Shown piece after piece: positions 22,987 to 33,146 of a DNA stretch of 64,000 bases; position 1 is the first letter of the stretch; the number at the start of each line of letters is the position of its first letter. Source of the DNA: Lewinellaceae bacterium (GTDB taxonomy: Bacteria; Bacteroidota; Bacteroidia; Chitinophagales; Saprospiraceae); assembly GCA_020636215.1 (NCBI GenBank), contig JACJYG010000005.1, positions 186,001-250,000 on the forward strand, read 5' to 3'. A model generated the notes under the pieces. The model was not told the origin of the DNA, searched no databases, and worked only from the letters and a program-made list of their open reading frames with translations. The position numbers were made by a program, and so were the translations under genes.

Positions 22987-25140
22987 ATGGACATTAAAAA
23001 CGAAGTGCTATACAGGGTTTATTTCCTGCTCTTCGGCATCGTTGTACCGGTGTCCATTGTATTGTTGTATAAGACAGTCGTGATCAGTTACGTGGAAGGC
23101 GATAAATGGCGCGACAGGGGCAGAGATAATTACCTGGAATATCGGTCGGTGGAAGCGGACCGGGGCAACATTCTCGCAGAGGATGGCAGCCTGCTGGCAA
23201 CCTCCATCCCTTATTTCAACCTGTACTTTGACCCTCATGCTTCTTCCGACGAGGCTTTCGCTAAAAACCTCGATACGCTGGCCCAATGCCTGGCTACTTA
23301 TGTGCTGGAGGATTACACCCCCGGAGGCGCCCGAAAGTTGTTGGAAGATTTGCGCGCCGGTGGAGACCGGCACGTGGTGCTGAAGCGCAAGGTGTCTTTT
23401 GCCGAAAAAAAGTTCATTGAGGATTTTCCTTTATTCCGGCTCGGCCGTTTCAAAGGTGGGTTTATCGCTGAAAAGACCAGCGAACGCAAACGCCCCTTTG
23501 GGTTACTGGCTCAGCGCACCATCGGCTACGTTCGGGAAAACGCCAAGCCCGTCGGCCTGGAAGGGCAATTCGACCCCGTACTTGGCGGCGAACCCGGCCA
23601 GAAACTGATGATCTGTGTAGACCCCCGCGCTGACCTGTGGATGCCCGTCGACGACCTGACCGTCATCGAGCCGGAAAGTGGGAGCGATATTACGACTACC
23701 CTGGATATCAATATTCAGGATATAACGGAGGAGGCATTACTGCGTGCAGTGAATTACCACGACGCGGAATGGGGTACTGCGGTGGTTATGGAAGTCGAAA
23801 CCGGAGCTATCAAAGCTATCGCCAACCTGGGCCGCACGGATGAAGGTTGGTGGGAAACTTTCAATTATGCCGTTGGCGCTGCTGTTGAACCTGGTTCTAC
23901 CTTCAAAGCAGCTACCCTCATGGCCCTGCTGGAAGATGGCCTCGTCGACCTCGATGATTCTATCCGAATCGAACACGGCCGCACGACCTTCTACGACGAA
24001 GTCCTGGAAGATGCATCGCCTTATAGCGCCAAACTGGACACCATCCGCGTGCGGGACGCTTTCGAGATGTCCTCCAATGTTGGGGTGGCTAAAATGGTGC
24101 AGGAACACTACGGGGAAAAAACGAGGGAGAATGGCAATGAAGGCCCTGCCCGGTTCATCCGCCGCCTGAAGAGTTTTAATCTCAACATGCCTACGGGAAT
24201 CGAGATCGGGGGGGAAGCCAACCCATACATCAAAGAGGCTTTCAGCAGTAAAGATGACTGGAGCGGTACAACGCTGCCGTGGATGTCAATCGGCTATGAA
24301 ATCCGGCTCACGCCCCTGCAGTTGTTGTCTTTTTACAACTCCATTGCCAGTGGCGGCAAAATGATGAAACCCTACCTGGTTTCCTCCGTTCAGCGGTTTG
24401 GAGAAACGGTAGAAACATACCGCCCCACCGTGATCAACCGCCGGATTGCTTCTGACAAGACCATCGACAAAGTACAGGAAGTACTGGAATCGGTGGTAGA
24501 GAGCGAGCGGGGTACGGCTCATAAGCTGCGTTCGGACCGCTATCGATTTGCTGGAAAGACCGGCACGGCACAGGTCAATTACAGCTCCGGTAATCGCGGG
24601 CGGCGCATCGGCGGCTATCAAGCCTCCTTTGTCGGGTACTTCCCGGTTGAAAAGCCCAAATACTCCTGTATCGTCGTGATCAATAAACCCCGCCGGGGTG
24701 GATTTTATGGTAGTGATGTGGCCGGGCCGGTATTTCGGGAGATTGCCGATAAAATATTCGTGACCGTGGAAGACCTGCACCAGCCGATCAACAGCGGCGC
24801 AAGGCCGGCCTACACCGCCGAAAATATGCCGGGCTTTACCATTGGTGACAAAAAGGAATTGGCCACGGTGCTCCGCTACCTCGATATTCCGTATTATGGG
24901 GCCCCTTCTACAGAACTAGCCGTTCTGCGGCCCCGTTCGGATAGCCTTATTATGGAAATGCGGTCCCTGACCGATGAACAAGTGCCCAATGTCGTTGGAC
25001 TTGGCTTGCGCGATGCTGTATTTGTCCTGGAAAACCGGGGCCTGAAAGTAGAAGTAGAAGGGTTTGGAAAAGTAGCCCGCCAGTCCATTTTGCCCGGAAC
25101 CCGGGCCAGAGGGCAAAGCATCCGGCTCTATCTGCGATAA
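22987..25140 (+). CDS. ftsI: Septal class B penicillin-binding protein (FtsI type) with C-terminal PASTA domain
   Basis: 717 residues. N-terminal membrane anchor (~10-33), a pedestal domain (VEADRGNILAEDGSLLATS at ~55-73), then the transpeptidase domain with Ser304-x-x-Lys307 (PGSTFK), Ser362-Ser-Asn364 and Lys524-Thr-Gly-Thr527. A single PASTA domain (~670-717, VPNVVGLGLRDAVFVLENRG) ends the protein. PASTA is absent from E. coli FtsI, which is about 590 residues; PASTA-containing division transpeptidases are known in Bacteroidota and Gram-positives. It cross-links septal peptidoglycan together with FtsW encoded further down. Confidence 0.93.
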   Translation: MDIKNEVLYRVYFLLFGIVVPVSIVLLYKTVVISYVEGDKWRDRGRDNYLEYRSVEADRGNILAEDGSLLATSIPYFNLYFDPHASSDEAFAKNLDTLAQCLATYVLEDYTPGGARKLLEDLRAGGDRHVVLKRKVSFAEKKFIEDFPLFRLGRFKGGFIAEKTSERKRPFGLLAQRTIGYVRENAKPVGLEGQFDPVLGGEPGQKLMICVDPRADLWMPVDDLTVIEPESGSDITTTLDINIQDITEEALLRAVNYHDAEWGTAVVMEVETGAIKAIANLGRTDEGWWETFNYAVGAAVEPGSTFKAATLMALLEDGLVDLDDSIRIEHGRTTFYDEVLEDASPYSAKLDTIRVRDAFEMSSNVGVAKMVQEHYGEKTRENGNEGPARFIRRLKSFNLNMPTGIEIGGEANPYIKEAFSSKDDWSGTTLPWMSIGYEIRLTPLQLLSFYNSIASGGKMMKPYLVSSVQRFGETVETYRPTVINRRIASDKTIDKVQEVLESVVESERGTAHKLRSDRYRFAGKTGTAQVNYSSGNRGRRIGGYQASFVGYFPVEKPKYSCIVVINKPRRGGFYGSDVAGPVFREIADKIFVTVEDLHQPINSGARPAYTAENMPGFTIGDKKELATVLRYLDIPYYGAPSTELAVLRPRSDSLIMEMRSLTDEQVPNVVGLGLRDAVFVLENRGLKVEVEGFGKVARQSILPGTRARGQSIRLYLR

Positions 25141-25318
25141 GAAAATCACCTGCGCTTACCCCCCCGCGCTGTGAAACACTATAAAAAAATCAGGCTATTG
25201 GCCTTTTGCCAAAAGCTGGCCGCTACGGGAAAATGGCATGCACTGGCCGACTGATGACAAGGCCTGTTATGCCCAGCTGCCCGGCGCAAAAGCTAATTGC
25301 ACATACAGCAGGATCCGT

Positions 25319-26776
25319 ATGGAGTTGAAAGAACTATTAGGCGCAATTGAAATCCAGTCTTCCGAAGGGGAGCTGTCGGCCCAGGTGAAACAGATCGATT
25401 TTGATTCCCGGAAAGTGGCCCCCGGAAGTGTTTTCGTGGCCATTAGGGGGACTCAGGTAGATGGCCACAATTTCATCGGAAAGGCCATCGAACAAGGAGC
25501 AGCCGCTATCGTAGCGGAACAGCTTCCGGAAGAGCGCCCCACCGGAGTCGCTTTTATTCAGGTAGCCGATAGTGCAACGGCACTCGGCAGGATGGCCAGC
25601 CGCTTTTTCGGCGAACCCTCCAGGCAGTTGAAATTGGTAGGTGTAACGGGCACCAACGGGAAAACAACAACCGCGACCTTGCTGCACGAGCTGTTTACGG
25701 CCCTGGGCTACAAAGCCGGCTTGCTGTCAACCGTTCGCAATAAGGTCGGGCAGGCCATTCTCCCGGCAGCCTATACTACTCCCGATGCGGTTGCTGTTCA
25801 GGCCTTATTGCGGGAAATGGTAGATGCCGGTTGCGATTACGCGTTTATGGAAGTGAGTTCGCACGCCGCGCATCAGAAGCGCATCGAAGGGCTCTATTTC
25901 GCCGGCGGTATTTTTACCAATATCACCCATGACCACCTGGATTACCACAAAACTTTTCAAGCTTATATAGAAGCTAAAAAAATGTTCTTTGACATTTTGC
26001 CCAAAACAGCCTTCGCCCTTGTCAATATCGATGACAAACGCGGCGGGGTGATGGTTCAGAATACCAGGGCAAAGAAGTATACCTACAGCCTGCAGGCCAT
26101 GGCTAGTTTCCGGGCCCGGCTGCTGGACAACAGCATCACCGGCCTCCATCTGGATTTCGGGGGGCGCGAGTTCTTCAGCCGACTGATCGGAGAGTTTAAT
26201 GCATACAACCTGTTGGCCGTTTTTGGCGCAGCTATCCTGCTGGGCCAGGACGAAGTGGAAACCCTCACCGCCCTCAGTCAACTGGGTGCAGTGGAAGGCC
26301 GTTTCGACTACGTGGCCGGCCCGCAAAGCAGCCGTATCGGCATTGTTGATTATGCCCATACCCCCGATGCGTTGGAGAAAGTGCTCAGCACCATCCATCA
26401 GCTTCGGCAGGGCAACAGCCAGATCATAACTGTGGTCGGTTGCGGCGGTGACCGAGACCGGGCCAAGCGCCCCAGGATGGCTAAAGTAGCCTGCGACTAC
26501 AGCGACCAGGTGGTGCTCACTTCCGACAATCCGAGAAGTGAAGACCCCGATGCGATCATTGCCGAAATGCAACAAGGTATACCGCCCTATGCCGTGAGAA
26601 AAGTGCTGTCCATCACCAGCCGCAAAGAAGCCATCCGTACCGCCTGCCGTTTGGCCCGGGAAGGGGATATCATACTGGTTGCGGGGAAAGGGCACGAGAA
26701 GTATCAGGAGATCAAAGGCGTCCGCCATCCCTTCGACGACAAGGAGGAACTGGTCCAGGCGCTTGCGGAAGCATGA
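25319..26776 (+). CDS. murE: UDP-N-acetylmuramoyl-L-alanyl-D-glutamate--2,6-diaminopimelate ligase
   Basis: 485 residues from the ATG of MELKELLG; an earlier in-frame start adds 27 residues without homology and was rejected. ATP loop GVTGTNGKTTTATLL at ~112, ADEVSSHA-like EVSSHAAHQKRIEG, and THDHLDYHKTF follow the Mur ligase plan. DNPRSEDP in the C-terminal domain is the motif that selects meso-diaminopimelate rather than lysine. It adds the third stem-peptide residue in the cytoplasm. In many bacteria murF follows directly; here mraY does. Confidence 0.95.
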   Translation: MELKELLGAIEIQSSEGELSAQVKQIDFDSRKVAPGSVFVAIRGTQVDGHNFIGKAIEQGAAAIVAEQLPEERPTGVAFIQVADSATALGRMASRFFGEPSRQLKLVGVTGTNGKTTTATLLHELFTALGYKAGLLSTVRNKVGQAILPAAYTTPDAVAVQALLREMVDAGCDYAFMEVSSHAAHQKRIEGLYFAGGIFTNITHDHLDYHKTFQAYIEAKKMFFDILPKTAFALVNIDDKRGGVMVQNTRAKKYTYSLQAMASFRARLLDNSITGLHLDFGGREFFSRLIGEFNAYNLLAVFGAAILLGQDEVETLTALSQLGAVEGRFDYVAGPQSSRIGIVDYAHTPDALEKVLSTIHQLRQGNSQIITVVGCGGDRDRAKRPRMAKVACDYSDQVVLTSDNPRSEDPDAIIAEMQQGIPPYAVRKVLSITSRKEAIRTACRLAREGDIILVAGKGHEKYQEIKGVRHPFDDKEELVQALAEA

Positions 26777-26881
26777 GCCAAAGATTTCTGAACTTCTTTT
26801 GCTCCTGTATGGGGAACGCAGTGCTTAACGCCGGGGAATTTTTATTTTTGGGCCCATAATCAGGCCCATAAAACTACAAAC

Positions 26882-28153
26882 ATGCTCATTAAACTTGTTG
26901 AATGGCTTACCGAAAACTTCGGCCATATTAAAGGCGCCGGCCTTTTCCAGTATATCACCTTCCGCGCTGGTGTCGCCGCAATCTTGTCGCTGGTCATTTC
27001 CCTGATCTTCGGCGGGCGCATCATCCGGATTCTGCAGCGCATGCAGGTCGGAGAACATGTGCGCGACCTCGGCCTGGCCGGCCAGAAAGAAAAAGAAGGG
27101 ACTCCAACGATGGGTGGCGTGATCATCATCATGGCTATTCTTATTCCCTGCCTGTTGATGGCCGACCTGGATAACGTCTATGTGATCCTTATGATCGTCA
27201 GCACCATCTGGATGGCCGCCATCGGATTTGTCGATGACTATATCAAAGTGTTTCGGAAGAACAAACAAGGCTTGCGTGGGATTTTTAAAGTGCTTGGCCA
27301 GATTGGCCTGGGCCTGCTCATCGCCCTTACTATGATCGTCAACGATCATGTAGTGGTGCGGATGGAGGTCGAAGAGGCGGAAGACCTGGGGTATACAGAA
27401 ATGATCGGAGACACCATACAGATCCCGATCGAATTGCAACCCCTGGAAGTGGCGGTGGAAAAGGGAGATTACAAGACCAATCTCACCAACATCCCCTTCC
27501 TCAAAGGCAACCGGTTCGACTACGCCTGGGTGCTGCCCCTGAAGCCCGAAAAAGCCGCCCATTGGGTATGGATCATCTTCGTGCCCCTGGTCATTTTCGT
27601 CGTGACGGCCGTTTCCAACGCCGCCAACCTCACCGACGGGATCGATGGCCTGGCCACCGGGGTCTCCGGCATTATCGGCGCGACGCTCGGCATCTTCGCC
27701 TACGTCTCCGGTAACGCCATTGCCGCCAACTACCTGCAGATACTGCATCTGCCCGGTACCGGTGAACTGGTGATCTTTTCGGCCTGCTTTGTCGGCGCCT
27801 GTATCGGGTTTCTCTGGTATAACGCCAACCCCGCACAGGTATTTATGGGGGATACCGGCAGCCTGACCCTGGGTGGCATCATCGCCGCCCTGAGCATCCT
27901 GCTGCGTAAGGAATGGCTGATCCCCATCCTCTGTGGTATTTTTCTGGTGGAAAACCTCTCTGTCGTGCTTCAGGTGTCTTATTTCAAATACACCAAGCGC
28001 AAGTACGGAGAAGGGCGCCGCATCTTCCTGATGTCGCCCCTGCACCATCACTACCAGAAAAAAGGCATGGTCGAAGCTAAGATCGTCACCCGATTCTGGA
28101 TCGTAGGGATCTTGCTGGCCGTTTTCACCATCATCACCTTGAAGATCAGGTAA
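26882..28153 (+). CDS. mraY: Phospho-N-acetylmuramoyl-pentapeptide transferase
   Basis: 423 residues, about 60 longer than E. coli MraY, with ten or so transmembrane helices. Catalytic and substrate motifs: DDYIKVFRKNKQGL (~115-130), NLTDGIDGLATG, MGDTGSLTLGG and PLHHHYQKKG. The extra length lies between about 155 and 235, a hydrophilic insertion (VEEAEDLGYTEMIGD through FLKGNRFDYAWVLP) between two helices, probably a periplasmic or membrane-proximal loop; a longer MraY seems usual in Bacteroidota. It makes lipid I from UDP-MurNAc-pentapeptide and undecaprenyl phosphate. Confidence 0.95.
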   Translation: MLIKLVEWLTENFGHIKGAGLFQYITFRAGVAAILSLVISLIFGGRIIRILQRMQVGEHVRDLGLAGQKEKEGTPTMGGVIIIMAILIPCLLMADLDNVYVILMIVSTIWMAAIGFVDDYIKVFRKNKQGLRGIFKVLGQIGLGLLIALTMIVNDHVVVRMEVEEAEDLGYTEMIGDTIQIPIELQPLEVAVEKGDYKTNLTNIPFLKGNRFDYAWVLPLKPEKAAHWVWIIFVPLVIFVVTAVSNAANLTDGIDGLATGVSGIIGATLGIFAYVSGNAIAANYLQILHLPGTGELVIFSACFVGACIGFLWYNANPAQVFMGDTGSLTLGGIIAALSILLRKEWLIPILCGIFLVENLSVVLQVSYFKYTKRKYGEGRRIFLMSPLHHHYQKKGMVEAKIVTRFWIVGILLAVFTIITLKIR

Positions 28154-28205
28154 ACAGCCTGCAGTTGGCAGTCGACAATTAACAGTATAACAGCATAACA
28201 ATAAA

Positions 28206-29510
28206 ATGATCGTAGTCCTCGGAGCCGGTGAAAGCGGCGTAGGCGCAGCCATATTGGCGAAACAAAAAGGGCATGATGTATTCGTCTCCGATAAGGGGGC
28301 GATCAGTGAAAGATACCAACGCGAGCTGGAAAGCCACGGTATAGCGTATGAGCAACAGCAGCATAGCTGGGAGCGCATCGCTCTTGCCGACGAGGTAGTA
28401 AAAAGCCCCGGCATCCCGGATCGCGTTCCGATAGTACAACAACTGGTAAGCAAAGGCATACCAGTGATCTCTGAAATTGAATTCGCGGGCCGTTACACCA
28501 CGGCAAAGCTGATCGGAATAACCGGCAGCAATGGCAAAACCACCACCACCAAACTGACGTACCACCTGCTGGCCACCGCCGGCTTCGACGTCGTGATGGC
28601 GGGCAATGTCGGCAATAGCTTCGCCCGGAGCATCAGTGAAGAACAGCACGAATATTACGTGCTGGAACTCAGTAGCTTCCAGCTCGATGGCATCGAAGCA
28701 TTCCGGCCGGATATTGCCATGCTGCTCAATATTAGCCCGGACCACCTCGACCGATATGATTACAAAATGGAAAACTACATCCGGTCGAAGTTCCGCATAA
28801 CGAAAAGCCAGCGCCCCAACGATATTTTCCTCTTCAACGCAGAGGATGAACATATCGGGGCATATCTGCAGGAACACCAGCTGCAGGCAAAGCTGGCGCC
28901 GGTCAGCAACAGCAGTATCGAAGATGCACGGCTACATGTTGCCGGTAGCACTTATGACCTGAGCCAGAGCAGCCTGCGGGGGCGGCACAACTACATGAAT
29001 GCCCTTTTCGCTATCCAGGCCGCCAGGATTTGGGGGGCAGCAGAGGAAGCCATTCAGCAGGGGCTCAACACCTTCGTCAGTGTGGAACACCGGATGGAAC
29101 AAGTGGCCCTCATCGATGGCGTAACGTACATCAATGACAGTAAAGCCACCAACGTGGATGCTGTCTTCTACGCCCTTGAAGCCATGAGCCGGCCCACCAT
29201 TTGGATCGTGGGTGGACAGGATAAAGGCAATGATTACGGCCCGCTGATGGAACTCGTGAAAACAAAAGTCCGGGCAATGATCTGCCTGGGTATTGATAAC
29301 CAAAAGCTGATCGGTGCTTTTAGCAGCATCGTCAGCACGATTGAAGAGGCGCGTAGCGCCGAGGAAGCGGTGGCGAGTGCATTCCGGCTCGCCCGGGAAG
29401 GAGACATCGTCCTCCTTTCGCCAGCCTGCGCCAGTTTCGACCTCTTCAAAAATTATGAAGACCGCGGGCGGCAGTTCAAAGACGCCGTCCGGAAACGAAT
29501 AAAAACGTAG
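28206..29510 (+). CDS. murD: UDP-N-acetylmuramoylalanine--D-glutamate ligase
   Basis: 434 residues. Rossmann-type N-terminus VVLGAGESGVGAA, ATP-binding loop GITGSNGKTTTTKLTYH (~100-116), LELSSFQLDGIEAFRPDIA and NISPDHLDRYDYKMENY, then the ligase domain with RMEQV and NDSKATNVDAVFYAL. LLSPACASFDLFKNYEDRG is the C-terminal MurD signature. Adds D-glutamate to UDP-MurNAc-L-alanine. Only 2 bp separate its stop from ftsW. Confidence 0.96.
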   Translation: MIVVLGAGESGVGAAILAKQKGHDVFVSDKGAISERYQRELESHGIAYEQQQHSWERIALADEVVKSPGIPDRVPIVQQLVSKGIPVISEIEFAGRYTTAKLIGITGSNGKTTTTKLTYHLLATAGFDVVMAGNVGNSFARSISEEQHEYYVLELSSFQLDGIEAFRPDIAMLLNISPDHLDRYDYKMENYIRSKFRITKSQRPNDIFLFNAEDEHIGAYLQEHQLQAKLAPVSNSSIEDARLHVAGSTYDLSQSSLRGRHNYMNALFAIQAARIWGAAEEAIQQGLNTFVSVEHRMEQVALIDGVTYINDSKATNVDAVFYALEAMSRPTIWIVGGQDKGNDYGPLMELVKTKVRAMICLGIDNQKLIGAFSSIVSTIEEARSAEEAVASAFRLAREGDIVLLSPACASFDLFKNYEDRGRQFKDAVRKRIKT

Positions 29511-29512
29511 AT

Positions 29513-30649
29513 ATGTCTCTAGGCACGAGATTGTACGCAGAATTGAGGGGGGACCGCACCATATGGGCCATCATCGCGGTGTTGGCGATCTTCTCCGTGC
29601 TGGTAGTATACAGCTCGACGGGGACGCTGGCGTACCGAAAGATGGGAGGCAATACGGAAGCTATCCTCATCAAGCACTTTGTTATCGTAGCTGGCGGGCT
29701 GTTTTTGACTTATGTGGCGCACCTGACGCACTACATGAAGTTTTCCCGCTGGGCGCCCGTATTGCTGATCGTTTCAGTGCCGCTGCTCCTTTACACAATT
29801 GCGTTTGGAGCCGACATTAACGATGCGCGCCGGTGGATTGAAGTGCCATTTGTTGGGGTCACTATTCAGACCTCCGACTTTGCGAAGTTGGCGCTCATCA
29901 TCTACGTAGCCAGGGAGATATCCTCAAAGCAGGATTACATCAAGGACTTCAACAGCGCCTTCCTGCCGATCATTGTCCCGGTGCTCATTATTTGTGCGCT
30001 AATCGCGCCGGCAGACTTGTCGACTGCCATATTGTTGTTCTTTACTTGTGTTGCCATGATGTTTGTCGGCCGGGTGGCGCTGCAATATATCGCCCTCTTA
30101 TTGTTGCTGGGCATTGTGGTGTTCGCAATGCTCATTTTGCTGGGTGAATTTTTTCCGGACGTTGTCCGTTCCGAAACCTGGGTAAGCCGTGTCCGGGAGT
30201 TTATCGAAGAACCGGATGGAGGCTATCAGGTGCAGCAGGCCAAGATCGCCATGGCCAATGGCGGTTGGTTGGGCCTGGGGCCGGGCAATAGCATACAGCG
30301 CAATTATCTGCCATCGCCCTACTCGGATTTTATCTACGCCATTGTAGTGGAAGAGTATGGCACCCTGGGCGGCGGACTGCTAGTATTCCTGTATGCGCTC
30401 TTGTTCTTCCGCGCTACGCGGCTGGTGACGAAAAGCCCCAAAGCTTTTGGCGCCATACTGGTTATCGGGCTGAGTATCAGCCTGGTCGTTCAGGCTTTCA
30501 TCAATATCGCCGTATCGGTGCACCTGGTGCCCGTCACCGGCGTTACGCTCCCCATGATCAGTATGGGGGGGACGTCCATCCTGTTCACTTGTATTTCCTT
30601 CGGGATGATACTGAGCGTGAGCAAGTATATTGAATCGGTGAGTGAATAG
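29513..30649 (+). CDS. ftsW: Septal peptidoglycan glycosyltransferase FtsW (SEDS family)
   Basis: 378 residues, about ten transmembrane helices. SEDS signatures include DINDARRWIEV, SDFAKLALIIYVAR and, near the end, VTGVTLPMISMGGTSILFTC. The large loop between helices 7 and 8 holds QQAKIAMANGGWLGLGPGNS. The essential SEDS aspartate would lie in this loop region; I did not map it exactly. It polymerises lipid II together with the transpeptidase encoded at 22987. Short spacing to murD and murG indicates one transcript. Confidence 0.94.
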   Translation: MSLGTRLYAELRGDRTIWAIIAVLAIFSVLVVYSSTGTLAYRKMGGNTEAILIKHFVIVAGGLFLTYVAHLTHYMKFSRWAPVLLIVSVPLLLYTIAFGADINDARRWIEVPFVGVTIQTSDFAKLALIIYVAREISSKQDYIKDFNSAFLPIIVPVLIICALIAPADLSTAILLFFTCVAMMFVGRVALQYIALLLLLGIVVFAMLILLGEFFPDVVRSETWVSRVREFIEEPDGGYQVQQAKIAMANGGWLGLGPGNSIQRNYLPSPYSDFIYAIVVEEYGTLGGGLLVFLYALLFFRATRLVTKSPKAFGAILVIGLSISLVVQAFINIAVSVHLVPVTGVTLPMISMGGTSILFTCISFGMILSVSKYIESVSE

Positions 30650-30653
30650 GGCT

Positions 30654-31778
30654 ATGGATAGGAAGGAAACCAAAAGAAGCCGCCTCCGCGCCATCATTTC
30701 CGGTGGTGGAACCGGCGGCCATATTTTCCCCGCCATTGCCATCGCCGATGCGATAAGGCAGGCGGAGCCCGATGCAGAGATCCTTTTTGTTGGAGCAAAG
30801 GGCAAGATGGAAATGGAAAAAGTCCCGAAAGCGGGATACCCCATTGAGGGCTTATGGATTAGCGGTTTTCACCGCCAATTGACATTGCGGAACCTGTTAT
30901 TCCCCCTAAAGCTGGCCAGCAGCTTGTGGAAGGCCTGGCGTATCATCGGCCGGTTTCGGCCGGATGTGGTGGTCGGTGTCGGAGGCTTTGCCAGCGGGCC
31001 TTTGCTTGAGGTGGCCACCCGTCGCGGCATACCTACCCTGATCCAGGAGCAAAACTCCTACGCCGGGGTGACCAACCGCCTGTTGGCGCGTAAGGTGAAT
31101 AAGATTTGCGTGGCCTATCCGGGAATGGAACGTTACTTTCCGGCCGAAAAGATCGTCCTGACGGGCAACCCGGTGCGCAAAGCCATCGAAGGCAGCCAGG
31201 CGAGCCGCGAAGAAGGCGCAGCGTACTTTGGCTTCGACCCGGCCCGCCCGATCTTGTTCGTCTTTGGCGGTAGCCTGGGGGCCAAGGCGCTCAATGAAGC
31301 GATGGCTGCCAATGCTTCCCTGTTGCGGGAACGCCCGGAAGTGCAGGTGCTCTGGCAGGTCGGCCAGCTTTACGAGGCGGACTTTTTGGCCTGTGAGGCC
31401 GCAGGGCTGCCCAATGTGGAAGCCCGGGCTTTTATCGACCGCATGGACCTGGCCTACGCCATGGCCGATGTTGTCCTCTGCCGGTCGGGAGCATTGACGA
31501 TATCGGAGCTCTATTTCGCCGGCAAACCGGCCATCTTTATTCCTTCGCCAAACGTGGCGGAGGACCATCAGACGAAAAATGCGAAAGCGGTTGTAGACGC
31601 CGGAGCAGCCTGGATGATCCGCAACAGCGAGGCCCGGGAGCAACTCATCCGCAAATCATTTGAACTGCTGGATGATGAAACAACACGCCGGCAATTGAGC
31701 GCCAAGATCCGGCAATTGGCCATGCCCGACGCGGCGGTGCACATTGCCGCCGAAGTCAGTAAACTGGCCAGGCATTAA
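30654..31778 (+). CDS. murG: UDP-N-acetylglucosamine--N-acetylmuramyl-(pentapeptide) pyrophosphoryl-undecaprenol GlcNAc transferase
   Basis: 374 residues from ATG 30654; a GTG four codons earlier overlaps the end of ftsW and is less likely. Gly-rich loops IISGGGTGGHIFPAIAIADA (~14-33) and VGVGGFASGPLL, then FGGSLGAKALNEA, and the donor-site CRSGALTISELYFAGKPAIFIPSP. GT-B fold on the inner face of the membrane, adding GlcNAc to lipid I to give lipid II. Confidence 0.96.
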   Translation: MDRKETKRSRLRAIISGGGTGGHIFPAIAIADAIRQAEPDAEILFVGAKGKMEMEKVPKAGYPIEGLWISGFHRQLTLRNLLFPLKLASSLWKAWRIIGRFRPDVVVGVGGFASGPLLEVATRRGIPTLIQEQNSYAGVTNRLLARKVNKICVAYPGMERYFPAEKIVLTGNPVRKAIEGSQASREEGAAYFGFDPARPILFVFGGSLGAKALNEAMAANASLLRERPEVQVLWQVGQLYEADFLACEAAGLPNVEARAFIDRMDLAYAMADVVLCRSGALTISELYFAGKPAIFIPSPNVAEDHQTKNAKAVVDAGAAWMIRNSEAREQLIRKSFELLDDETTRRQLSAKIRQLAMPDAAVHIAAEVSKLARH

Positions 31779-31789
31779 GGGTAACGAAC

Positions 31790-33145
31790 ATGAACTTAAG
31801 TGACATTAAAAAAGTGTACTTCGTCGGGATCGGCGGCATCGGCATGAGCGCCCTGGCCCGCTATTTCCACGGAAGAGGCGTAGCCGTACACGGATACGAT
31901 AAAACAGAAACCCAGCTCACCAAAAAGTTGGTGGAAGAGGGCATGCACATACATTATGAGGAGGCGGTGGAAAAGATCCCCGAAGGCATTGACCTGGTGA
32001 TCCTGACCCCAGCCGTTCCGGCCAGCCACCGGGAGTTAGTATACTTCCGGGAGCATGGTTTCCCGATTAAAAAACGGGCAGAGGTACTGGGCATCATCAG
32101 CCGCGGCATGAAAGCCGTTGCGGTGGCCGGCACTCATGGAAAAACGACGACCTCCTCTATCTTGACATACCTGCTGCGCAGCGGCGGAATCGACTGTACC
32201 GCCTTTTTAGGAGGTATCGCCCTGAATTTTGGCTCCAACTTCGTGGAAGGCCATTCGGACTGGGTTGTGGTGGAAGCGGATGAATACGACCGTTCCTTCC
32301 TGCACCTGAGCCCGAACATCGCCATTATCCTGTCGATGGATGCCGACCATCTGGATATTTATGGCGACCGGGAAAACCTGCTGGAGACTGGTTTCCGGGC
32401 CTTTGCCCGAAAGGTGGAACAAGGCGGCAGTCTTTACGTACAGTATCAATGGCGGGAATTGCTGGGCGAAATGCCCAACCTGCATAGCTTCGGATTGGAG
32501 GGCGGTGCGTATCGCTCGGAAAACGTCCGGGTGGAAGACGGTATGTTCACCTTCGACTACCGTAGCCCTTCCCACAATTTCAAAGGGCTGCAGTTTGCCT
32601 TGCCGGGGCGGCACAATGTGGAAAACGCCACCGCCGCTATTACCGTGGCTACGCAGTTGGGGGTAGGGGAGGACGCTATCCGGCAGGCGCTTAGGAGTTT
32701 CCGTGGCATTCGCCGCCGCTTTGAATTGCTGTACCGGGACGGGCAGTCGGCTTATATCGATGATTACGCCCACCACCCGTCAGAGCTCGAAGCCGCGATC
32801 CGTGCTGCCCGGCAACTGTTTCCGGATAAGCGGATAACGGGGGTTTTTCAGCCGCACTTGTTTTCGCGTACGCGCGATTTTGCCGACGGCTTTGCCGCCG
32901 CACTTGACGAACTGGATGACATTCTGTTGATGGATATATACCCGGCGCGGGAATTGCCCATCGAAGGGGTGGACGCTCAACTGTTATTTGACAAAATGAA
33001 AAACCCCAGCCGCCGCCTGGTTAGTAAGGCCAGCCTGATGGCGGAGATCGGGCAAAACCGGCCCGAAATCTTGCTGACGCTAGGCGCAGGGGACATCGAT
33101 ACTTTCAGAGAACCAATAAAAGCATATTTCGAAAAACGAAATTAA
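31790..33145 (+). CDS. murC: UDP-N-acetylmuramate--L-alanine ligase
   Basis: 451 residues. N-terminal YFVGIGGIGMSALARYF, ATP loop VAGTHGKTTTSSILTYLL (~110-127), EADEYDRSFLHLSPNIA, and IDDYAHHPSELEAAIRAAR in the C-terminal domain. First Mur ligase of the pathway, attaching L-alanine. Placement late in the cluster, just before ftsQ, is common. Only 1 bp separates it from ftsQ. Confidence 0.96.
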   Translation: MNLSDIKKVYFVGIGGIGMSALARYFHGRGVAVHGYDKTETQLTKKLVEEGMHIHYEEAVEKIPEGIDLVILTPAVPASHRELVYFREHGFPIKKRAEVLGIISRGMKAVAVAGTHGKTTTSSILTYLLRSGGIDCTAFLGGIALNFGSNFVEGHSDWVVVEADEYDRSFLHLSPNIAIILSMDADHLDIYGDRENLLETGFRAFARKVEQGGSLYVQYQWRELLGEMPNLHSFGLEGGAYRSENVRVEDGMFTFDYRSPSHNFKGLQFALPGRHNVENATAAITVATQLGVGEDAIRQALRSFRGIRRRFELLYRDGQSAYIDDYAHHPSELEAAIRAARQLFPDKRITGVFQPHLFSRTRDFADGFAAALDELDDILLMDIYPARELPIEGVDAQLLFDKMKNPSRRLVSKASLMAEIGQNRPEILLTLGAGDIDTFREPIKAYFEKRN

Positions 33146-33146
33146 C

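Noticed and set aside
26825..28459. 544-codon antisense frame across mraY and the start of murD
   Set aside because: Composition rich in Asp, His and Gln with no domain, spanning two confident genes on the other strand.
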